A stretch of 10,825 nucleotides of DNA from Neisseria lactamica NS19 (GTDB lineage Bacteria; Pseudomonadota; Gammaproteobacteria; Burkholderiales; Neisseriaceae). Location: assembly GCA_000193795.2 (NCBI GenBank), contig AEPI01000117.1, positions 1 to 10,825 on the forward strand. Reading direction: 5' to 3'. Below are positions 1 to 4,438 of the stretch, in pieces. Below the pieces are notes generated by a model, which saw nothing but the letters and a program-made list of their open reading frames with translations, had not been told where the DNA came from and made no database searches. Numbering within the stretch: position 1 is the stretch's first letter; each line of letters opens with the position of its first letter. The position numbers were made by a program, and so were the translations under genes.

Positions 1-1
1 G

Positions 2-214
2 AAAGAATACAAAGTCATCATTTATCAGGAAAGCCTGTTGTCCAGCCTGTTTTTCGGCGCGGCAAAGGTCAACCCCGTCAAATTCAGCGCGTTCCTCAAT
101 AAACAAACCCCCGAAGGCTGGCGGGTTGTAACGATGGAAAAAGATTTGCGCCGTATGCTGCTGTTTTTCAAACGTGAAGCCTACGTCGTCATTTTGGAGC
201 GGGATCGTGTTTAA
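2..214 (+). CDS. DUF4177-type small protein, 3' part (5' end outside window)
   Basis: The frame is open from base 2 to a TAA at 212-214 and gives 70 residues without a start in sight, so this is the C-terminal part of a gene that begins left of the window. It opens EYKVIIYQESLLSS and contains a GWRVVTMEKD segment followed by FFKREAYVVILER. That pattern (EYKVVVY near the N-terminus, a central 'F..FLN....EGW.VVTM' segment, and a final hydrophobic strand) is what I associate with small DUF4177 proteins, whose function is unknown. Only a few N-terminal residues should be missing. The stop overlaps the GTG start of the next gene (GTGTTTAA, 207-214), which suggests translational coupling and a shared operon. 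No signal peptide or membrane segment is visible. The family name is from recognition and was not searched. Confidence 0.75.
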   Translation, partial: KEYKVIIYQESLLSSLFFGAAKVNPVKFSAFLNKQTPEGWRVVTMEKDLRRMLLFFKREAYVVILERDRV

Positions 215-422
215 GCTCGGCGTTTATACCTGTCTCGGACTGTTTGCCGGCTGGGTGCTGCTGCTGATCGTGCAACTCTGGTTTTCTTTTCTCGAAGCGG
301 AATTGTTCTTTAAGATCACACTGACTATGGCGGGGCTGTTTGTCATCATCCTCGCCGCCTTGCTGGTATGCGGTCAGTATTTTTCCGAAAAGAAAATGAA
401 AGACGACGGGTTTATCAACTGA
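207..422 (+). CDS. Small two-helix inner-membrane protein, unknown function
   Basis: This ORF encodes 71 residues from a GTG at 207. I chose that start because GGAG at 196-199 lies seven bases upstream and the GTG overlaps the preceding stop codon. An earlier GTG at 174 in the same frame has no comparable ribosome-binding site and would add 11 residues of shadow from the upstream gene. The protein is almost entirely hydrophobic. One membrane helix spans about residues 3-26 (VYTCLGLFAGWVLLLIVQLW) and a second about 36-57 (TMAGLFVIILAALLVC). They are joined by a short acidic loop (FLEAELF) and followed by a charged cytoplasmic-looking tail (SEKKMKDD). I do not recognise a named family. The overlap with the DUF4177-type gene implies co-expression and perhaps joint function, which is inference. 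Confidence 0.7.
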   Translation: MFKLGVYTCLGLFAGWVLLLIVQLWFSFLEAELFFKITLTMAGLFVIILAALLVCGQYFSEKKMKDDGFIN

Positions 423-459
423 TGCGGACTTGAATCGGACCCGCGACCCAAACATCACA

Positions 460-491
460 ATGCCGTCTGAACTCCCCGCTTCAGACGGCAT
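460..491 (+). terminator. Inverted uptake-sequence hairpin after the small-gene operon
   Basis: ATGCCGTCTGAA (460-471) and TTCAGACGGCAT (480-491) form a perfect 12-bp stem with an 8-base loop, 38 bases after the stop at 422. Inverted uptake-sequence pairs commonly act as transcription terminators in Neisseria. No T tract follows on either strand, so termination here may be weak. Confidence 0.6.
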
Positions 492-628
492 ACCGTTGCC
501 GCAAGCCCTTTCGGCACATAAGGCGCACCCCGTTGCACCGCCCCGATTCGGAAAGGGAGGATGCCTTTCCCCCCGGCCCGAACCCTGCCGCCACCGAAGA
601 GTGGGGTTTGAGCGTTAGGGAAATACCG
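492..628. other. Non-coding spacer with a minor hairpin
   Basis: I see no supportable gene here. A small inverted repeat GGAAAGG (550-556) / CCTTTCC (564-570) with a 7-base loop is present without a T tract. The stretch is C-rich and may be decayed coding sequence, but no frame keeps convincing protein-like sequence. The Shine-Dalgarno of the 629 remnant lies at its right edge. Confidence 0.4.
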
Positions 629-839
629 ATGAAATTCTTTCCCTATTTTTATCTTAAAAACCATATGTATTTCAACGACTGCTTGAAAATACGTCCTGAT
701 TTTCGCCGCCCTTGTCATCCTACTGCCCGCCGTGTCGCAATACCTGCGCCACCGGACAGATACCCAATACCGCGACCTGAGTATTATTGCGCTGTTGCTG
801 CCGCTTAAAACCGGCGGAGTGTTGAAACACTGCCGTTAA
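629..839 (+). pseudogene. DUF3290-like membrane protein remnant, frameshifted and truncated
   Basis: An ATG at 629 has AGGGA at 617-621, seven bases upstream. Its frame reads MKFFPYFYLKNHMYFNDCLK and then runs into non-membrane-like sequence. If one A of the run AAAA at 686-689 is dropped, the reading continues at 690 as YVLIFAALVILLPAVSQYLR, then a QYRDLSIIALLLPL segment, to a TAA at 837-839. The joined product is about 69 residues with an apparent membrane helix and the 'K/QYRDLSII' signature I associate with DUF3290 proteins. Those are usually about 140-150 residues and in other bacteria lie beside DUF421 (YetF-like) membrane proteins. So there seem to be two lesions: a single-base frameshift and loss of the C-terminal half, replaced by KTGGVLKHCR before the shared terminator. 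Codon patterns on both sides of the shift look coding. The alternative is a short functional 5' ORF with a coincidental downstream frame. The family call is moderate. Confidence 0.5.
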
Positions 840-840
840 A

Positions 841-885
841 AAACAGGCCGTCTGAACATTCGGACGGCCTGTGCTTTATTTTCAT
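841..885. terminator. Bidirectional rho-independent terminator carrying an uptake sequence
   Basis: ACAGGCCGTCTG (843-854) pairs with CGGACGGCCTGT (861-872) over 12 positions with one G-T wobble and a 6-base loop. On the + strand it is followed by GCTTTATTTTC. On the - strand it is followed by a run of six T (complement of 838-843). It can therefore end the left-hand + strand transcript and the nhba transcript from the right. The left arm contains a 10-base uptake sequence GCCGTCTGAA at 847-856 in the AG- dialect (AGGCCGTCTGAA). The right arm differs from it by one base (CGGACGG). Confidence 0.8.
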
Positions 886-888
886 ATT

Positions 889-1089
889 TCAACAGCCCGG
901 AAAAGGCGGGCGGGGAGTCTGCGGAAGGCTGCTGCCGACAGTTTCCCCGGACGGCGGCGGGATGCCGCCGATACGCGCGACAATTTCAGTGCCGGATTTG
1001 GGGATTCCGCCTTCTTCGGGGGCTTGTTTGATGGTTTGAACGCGCCGTCCCGCCGTAATGAATACCTGCGCTTCGAGCGGCATCGGCAT
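889..1089 (-). CDS. Possible 66-residue ORF translationally coupled to nhba
   Basis: An ATG at 1089-1087 shares its A with the nhba stop (TGATG), and a second in-frame ATG lies at 1083-1081. AGGA at 1096-1093 is placed three and nine bases before these two starts, so the second is the better spaced. The frame stays open to a TGA at 891-889, just before the terminator at 841-885. The product begins MPMPLEAQVFITAGRR and contains QAPEEGGIPKSGTEIVARIGG. The tail is proline-rich and ends in Cys. The codons of the central part look like ordinary neisserial coding sequence, but the product has no membrane segment, signal peptide or family I recognise. The opening faintly recalls the C-terminal end of HlyD-type adaptor proteins ('MPAEVFI.TG.R'), so it could be a decayed gene end. 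Whether it is translated is unknown. Confidence 0.4.
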   Translation of the reverse strand: MPMPLEAQVFITAGRRVQTIKQAPEEGGIPKSGTEIVARIGGIPPPSGETVGSSLPQTPRPPFPGC

Positions 1090-2570
1090 CAATCCTGCTC
1101 TTTTTTGCCGGCAAACACGCCGAATCCGCCCTTTTCCGCATCTGTCGGGCGATAGCTGTATTTTCCCGCCACTTCCTCGCCGGCCGGGCCGTAAAACCTT
1201 CCGGAAACATCCCCGCCGCCATTTTCCGTCCAAGTCCCCTTAAAGCCGTTTCCATCGATGGCGGCTTTGAATTTTTGCGTACCCATATGCAAATCATCGC
1301 CGCTGTCGATAATGCCGTCCACAGATTTGCTGCCGAAATCGACTTTTGCGGCAAACCTGCCCCTGGTCGGGTACGAGCGGCCGTTTTCCGTATGGAAATG
1401 CAGCACTTCGCCGTTGTACACGGCCGCGCCCGCAAGCATTTCGCCTTTTGAAGGTTCGCCTTGCACACGGAGGGCATACGATCCGCCGGGCAATTTTTCC
1501 GCCCCGTAAGTCAGATACCGGTAATTTCCTTCGGGCGCGAAGATATTGCCGTGATGCTCCGTCAGGATGACCGCCTCCCCATCGACAATCAGCGTATCCG
1601 CCTGATTGACGGGGATTAGCGGCATCTCGGCAGGAAGCGACCTCCTCGACCGTGCAGAACGCCTAACTCGCGCAGATGAAGTGGACTTGTCTTTATAAAT
1701 GATGACATATTTGTTAGTTCCATTAGCTTTAACTTCTGTCGCAACCAAATTAGTAAATTTATCCTGTCCATCTTTTTTATATTTATTAATTCGCCCAGAA
1801 TCATCTAACGATTCAAATTCTGATTTTGGCGGTGCTTCTTCATCTAAGAAATCGCTACCGCATACTTTGTCTTTACAATGGGTCAAGGTTATATTTTGCG
1901 ACGGCCCATCAAGTTTGATGCCATTAGCCACGTTCGTCCTTCCAAAATCACCGCCGCTATTCGTAGTGGCAGGGTTTGACGCAGGGGTGGAATCTGAAGA
2001 ACCGGCGGCTTGATTGTTTCCGGCTTGATTTGCACCTTGGGCAGCCGTATTGCCGGCATTTTCCCCTGCCGACGGATCGTCCCCCTGCATTCCGTCCGCC
2101 GTATTTGCCGCATCCGGTTGGTTTGCCGGCTGCACCGATTCCCCGGTATCCGGTGCTTGGTTTTCCATATTTACGGCAGGCATATTCGAAGCCGGGGTGT
2201 GATTCGGTGTCAAACTGTCTGTATCGGCGGCATTTTGCGGCATATCATTTTGCGCCTCGTCTTCATTTTTGGGATTATCCGCTGTTGCCGCACCGCCATT
2301 GCCTGTATTTTCTTCCGAAACCGCCGCCATATCTTGACCGCCTTTTCCGGCGGTCGTGTCCTGAGTATCGGCTTGCGGCGCACCACCCACCGCCTCCTCA
2401 TCTTTCTTTTCTTTCGGCAGCACCTCTTCCTCGACATCTTCGGCAACAACAGGGGCGGCAGGTTTTGACAGCGTGTCCGCCGACTTGACATCGGGCGATC
2501 CGCCACCGCCGCCACCGCAGGCTGAAAGGGCAAAAATACAAGCCATTGCAATCACACTGCGTTTAAACAT
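1089..2570 (-). CDS. nhba: Neisserial heparin-binding antigen (NHBA, GNA2132), surface lipoprotein
   Basis: This 493-residue surface lipoprotein binds heparin and heparan sulfate and is a component antigen of the 4CMenB vaccine. The signal peptide MFKRSVIAMACIFALSAC ends in a lipobox (LSAC), so Cys18 should be lipidated. Six glycines follow. Residues about 25-225 are rich in Ala, Asn, Asp, Glu and Gln and look disordered. Residues about 212-293 are variable. The arginine-rich heparin-binding motif RVRRSARSRR lies at 301-310. From about residue 320 the conserved C-terminal beta-barrel domain runs to the end (KKEQD). In the literature the protein is cleaved near the Arg motif by the NalP protease and by human lactoferrin. 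I chose the start at 2570 because GGAG lies six bases upstream and it gives the family's usual MFKRSV start; in-frame ATGs at 2585 and 2624 are also possible. The length is typical for meningococcal alleles. Confidence 0.95.
   Translation of the reverse strand: MFKRSVIAMACIFALSACGGGGGGSPDVKSADTLSKPAAPVVAEDVEEEVLPKEKKDEEAVGGAPQADTQDTTAGKGGQDMAAVSEENTGNGGAATADNPKNEDEAQNDMPQNAADTDSLTPNHTPASNMPAVNMENQAPDTGESVQPANQPDAANTADGMQGDDPSAGENAGNTAAQGANQAGNNQAAGSSDSTPASNPATTNSGGDFGRTNVANGIKLDGPSQNITLTHCKDKVCGSDFLDEEAPPKSEFESLDDSGRINKYKKDGQDKFTNLVATEVKANGTNKYVIIYKDKSTSSARVRRSARSRRSLPAEMPLIPVNQADTLIVDGEAVILTEHHGNIFAPEGNYRYLTYGAEKLPGGSYALRVQGEPSKGEMLAGAAVYNGEVLHFHTENGRSYPTRGRFAAKVDFGSKSVDGIIDSGDDLHMGTQKFKAAIDGNGFKGTWTENGGGDVSGRFYGPAGEEVAGKYSYRPTDAEKGGFGVFAGKKEQD
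1641..1670 (-). other. Arg-rich heparin-binding motif of NHBA
   Basis: These bases encode residues 301-310, RVRRSARSRR, seven arginines in ten residues. In the family this cluster mediates binding to heparin and heparan sulfate and is flanked by protease cleavage sites. It marks the boundary between the variable N-terminal half and the conserved barrel. Confidence 0.85.
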
Positions 2571-2607
2571 CATCATCTCCTTCATCGTATTTCCTTTTCG
2601 ATTTAAA

Positions 2608-2637
2608 CCCCGCCACTTGGACATCTGTCCTTCGGGG
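2608..2637 (-). repeat. Nested hairpin in the presumed nhba leader
   Basis: CCCCG (2608-2612) can pair with CGGGG (2633-2637), enclosing a perfect inverted repeat GGACA (2619-2623) / TGTCC (2626-2630). Alternative pairings between the neighbouring CCGCC and GGCGG runs are possible. It begins about 38 bases before the chosen ATG on the - strand and contains the ATG at 2624. Confidence 0.45.
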
Positions 2638-2652
2638 CGGTGGAATCAGACT

Positions 2653-2684
2653 TTATTTGGGAGGGGCGCAACCCTTCCAAATAA
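2653..2684. repeat. 13-bp inverted repeat upstream of nhba
   Basis: TTATTTGGGAGGG (2653-2665) pairs with CCCTTCCAAATAA (2672-2684) along all 13 positions with one G-T wobble and a 6-base loop. No T run follows on either strand, so it does not look like an ordinary terminator. It may be a leader structure, an mRNA stabiliser or an operator. Confidence 0.6.
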
Positions 2685-2687
2685 GGG

Positions 2688-2728
2688 CAACACATAGGGC
2701 GGTGCTTTATGTATCGCCCTGTGTATTG
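2688..2728. repeat. Imperfect 16-bp inverted repeat upstream of nhba
   Basis: Bases 2688-2703 (CAACACATAGGGCGGT) and 2713-2728 (ATCGCCCTGTGTATTG) are inverted copies matching at 13 of 16 positions, with a 9-base spacer. It is immediately adjacent to the 13-bp repeat and overlaps the palindrome at 2724-2742, so three inverted repeats are stacked here. Confidence 0.55.
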
Positions 2729-2742
2729 AAACATATTCAATA
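2724..2742. promoter_or_regulatory. Palindrome TATTGAA-N5-TTCAATA, candidate operator
   Basis: TATTGAA (2724-2730) and TTCAATA (2736-2742) are perfect inverted 7-base arms around ACATA. AT-rich dyads of this size upstream of a gene often bind a dimeric regulator. It falls between the weak -35 and -10 candidates for nhba. No specific regulator can be named from the sequence. Confidence 0.35.
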
Positions 2743-2785
2743 AAGCAAAGCCGGTATTGTTTCCGCCGTATGCCTATAAAATTGT

Positions 2786-2827
2786 AAAAATATGCCGTCT
2801 GAACGCCAAACGGGCTTCAGACGGCAT
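2786..2827 (-). terminator. sstT terminator formed by inverted uptake sequences
   Basis: ATGCCGTCTGAA (2792-2803) and TTCAGACGGCAT (2816-2827) form a perfect 12-bp stem with a 12-base loop. It starts nine bases after the sstT stop codon. Read on the - strand it is followed by ATTTTTACAATTTT, a T-rich tract typical of rho-independent termination. It isolates nhba from sstT transcription. Confidence 0.8.
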
Positions 2828-2835
2828 AGCTTGGT

Positions 2836-4065
2836 TTATTCCGCCAAGTTCCTCTGTCGGCCAAAATCGGCGGCAGCGGTAAACAAAACGTCGGTCGAAG
2901 AGTTCAGCGCAGTTTCCGCCGAATCCTGAATCACGCCGATGATGAAGCCGACTGCAACCACCTGCATGGCGACATCGTTGCTGATGCCGAACAGGCTGCA
3001 CGCCAGCGGAATCAGCAGCAGCGAACCGCCTGCCACGCCGGACGCGCCGCACGCGCTGACCGTCGCCACCAGGCTCAACAGCAGCGCGGTGGCAAAATCA
3101 ACCTGTATGCCTTGGGTGTGCGCCGCCGCCATAGCCAAAACGGTAATCGTAATCGCCGCGCCGCCCATATTGACGGTCGCCCCCAACGGGATGGAAATCG
3201 AATAAGTGTCTTCGTGCAGCCCCAGTTTTTTCGCCAAAGCCATATTCACGGGGATATTGGCGGCGGAAGAACGGGTAAAGAAGGCATAAACGCCACTTTC
3301 GCGCAGGCAGGTAAACACCAGCGGGAAAGGGTTGCGGCGGATTTTCCACCACACGATGGCGGGATTGACCACCAGCGCGATAAACGCCATACAGCCCAAC
3401 AGCACCGCAAGCAGCTTCGCATAACCCGCCAGCGCGCCGAAACCCGTCTCCGCGATTGTGGACGACACCAGCCCGAAAATGCCCAAAGGGGCAAAACGGA
3501 TAATCCATTTCACGACGGTGGAAACCGCCTCCGCCAAATCGGCAACGACCTGCCGCGTAACGTCCGAACCGTGATTCCGCAACGCCGCCCCCAAAACCAA
3601 AGCCCAAGCCAAAATGCCGATATAGTTGGCATTGGCAATCGCGTTAATCGGGTTGGCAACCAGGTTCATCAGCAGCGATTTCAATACTTCCACAATACCG
3701 GAAGGCGGCGCGGCGGACACATCGCCCGCGCCCGCCAAAACAATGTGCGTCGGGAAAACCATACCGGCGATGACGGCGGTCAGGGCTGCGGAAAACGTAC
3801 CGATGAGGTAAAGGACGATAATCGGCCTGATATGCGCCTTGTTGCCTTTTTGGTGCTGCGCGATTGTGGCCGCCACCAAAATAAAGACCAAAACCGGCGC
3901 GACCGCTTTGAGCGCGCCGACAAACAGGCTGCCGAACAAGCCTGCCGCCAAGCCCAGTTGCGGGGAAACCGAACCGATTACGATGCCCAACGCCAAACCG
4001 GCGGCAATCTGCCTGACCAGACTGACGCGGCCGATCGCATGAAATAAGGATTTGCCGAACGCCAT
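2836..4065 (-). CDS. sstT: Serine/threonine:sodium symporter SstT
   Basis: This 409-residue inner-membrane transporter belongs to the dicarboxylate/amino acid:cation symporter (SLC1-like) family. It resembles SstT, which takes up L-serine and L-threonine with Na+ (E. coli SstT is 414 residues). Hydrophobic segments run throughout. The family landmarks are in order: the serine-rich re-entrant loop FFTRSSAANIPVN at about 262-274; the broken helix TVNMGGAAITI at about 297-307, where glutamate transporters have NMDGT; the second re-entrant loop SACGASGVAGG at 337-347; and the substrate and cation-binding helix QDSAETALNSSTD at 380-392. The ATG at 4065 has AAGGGA four to five bases upstream. It is divergent from tamA and followed by its own terminator, so it is probably monocistronic. 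A weak -10 match TAAAAT lies at the complement of 4104-4109. Substrate choice is inferred from the family. Confidence 0.92.
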   Translation of the reverse strand: MAFGKSLFHAIGRVSLVRQIAAGLALGIVIGSVSPQLGLAAGLFGSLFVGALKAVAPVLVFILVAATIAQHQKGNKAHIRPIIVLYLIGTFSAALTAVIAGMVFPTHIVLAGAGDVSAAPPSGIVEVLKSLLMNLVANPINAIANANYIGILAWALVLGAALRNHGSDVTRQVVADLAEAVSTVVKWIIRFAPLGIFGLVSSTIAETGFGALAGYAKLLAVLLGCMAFIALVVNPAIVWWKIRRNPFPLVFTCLRESGVYAFFTRSSAANIPVNMALAKKLGLHEDTYSISIPLGATVNMGGAAITITVLAMAAAHTQGIQVDFATALLLSLVATVSACGASGVAGGSLLLIPLACSLFGISNDVAMQVVAVGFIIGVIQDSAETALNSSTDVLFTAAADFGRQRNLAE

Positions 4066-4224
4066 AATGCTCCCTTATGTTGTGATATGTTAAAAAATGT
4101 TGTATTTTAAAAGAAAACTCATTCTCTGTGTTTTTTATTTTTCGACCGTGTTTTGAGGTTGCGTTGATTTGCCCTATGCGGGGTCGGACAGGCGTTGTTT
4201 TACCGTTCGGCGCGGCGGTTTGAT

Positions 4225-4252
4225 TTGTCGGACGGAAATAAATTTATTTAAT
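4225..4252 (+). promoter_or_regulatory. Candidate sigma-70 promoter for tamA-tamB
   Basis: TTGTCG matches the -35 consensus at four of six positions and TTTAAT matches the -10 at five of six, with 16 bases between. It sits in an AT-rich pocket (AAATAAATTTATTTAAT). There is no experimental support. Confidence 0.35.
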
Positions 4253-4378
4253 CTCGTTTATTTTCCGGCACCATCCCGAAACGCAGCCTGTTTTCCATAT
4301 GCGGATTGGAAACAAAATACTTTAAAACAAGCAGATACATTCCCGGCGGGACGCAACCTCCGAAATACCGGCGGCGGT

Positions 4379-4390
4379 ATGCCGTCTGAA
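4379..4390 (+). repeat. DNA uptake sequence (12-mer)
   Basis: ATGCCGTCTGAA is present as a single copy, without an inverted partner nearby, 48 bases before the tamA start. Its translation (MPSEA) inside the extended frame is an artefact seen with many neisserial uptake sequences. Confidence 0.9.
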
Positions 4391-4438
4391 GCGTCCCGCC
4401 CCGTCCGAACAGTGTTAAAATCGAAAGCCGCCACACCG

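Larger units (their letters stand above)
2571..2785 (-). promoter_or_regulatory. nhba upstream region and leader
   Basis: This segment lies between the sstT terminator and the nhba start and should hold the nhba promoter. A weak promoter match on the - strand is TTGCTT (complement of 2743-2748) and TACACA (complement of 2720-2725) with 17 bases between; the -10 is poor, so this is uncertain. The region is dense in inverted repeats, which are listed separately. Two Shine-Dalgarno sequences lie near its end: AAAAGGA (complement of 2592-2598), serving the ATG at 2585, and AAGGAG (complement of 2577-2582), serving the ATG at 2570. NHBA expression has been reported to respond to temperature after transcription, and a structured leader would fit that. 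The link is inference. Confidence 0.45.
4066..4438. promoter_or_regulatory. Divergent sstT-tamA intergenic region
   Basis: These 373 bases hold no convincing gene. The sstT side is AT-rich, with a TAAAAT hexamer on the - strand but no good -35. On the + strand TTGTCG (4225-4230), a 16-base spacer and TTTAAT (4247-4252) form a plausible sigma-70 promoter for tamA. That would give a leader of about 180 bases. A small inverted repeat ATACCG (4365-4370) / CGGTAT (4375-4380) lies just before a single uptake sequence at 4379-4390. The tamA frame stays open upstream to about 4169, but the extension contains the uptake sequence and lacks protein-like character. Confidence 0.45.

Noticed and set aside
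1976..2488. 170- and 152-residue + strand frames opposite the 5' half of nhba
   Set aside because: They are antisense to nhba, with His/Pro/Arg-rich or Ile/Arg-rich composition explained by the complement of its Ala/Asn/Gly-rich codons.
2571..2624. Extended nhba start at 2624 adding 18 residues
   Set aside because: It has no Shine-Dalgarno, lies inside a hairpin and would place charged residues before the signal peptide. The starts at 2570 and 2585 are better supported.
2653..2728. Possible Correia-type repeat element upstream of nhba
   Set aside because: The stacked inverted repeats do not show the TATAGTGGATTAA-type terminal repeats of Correia elements.
3112..4047. 311-residue + strand frame opposite sstT
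   Set aside because: It is very rich in Arg, Gln and Asn without hydrophobic or domain-like segments and lies entirely antisense to the recognisable SstT transporter.
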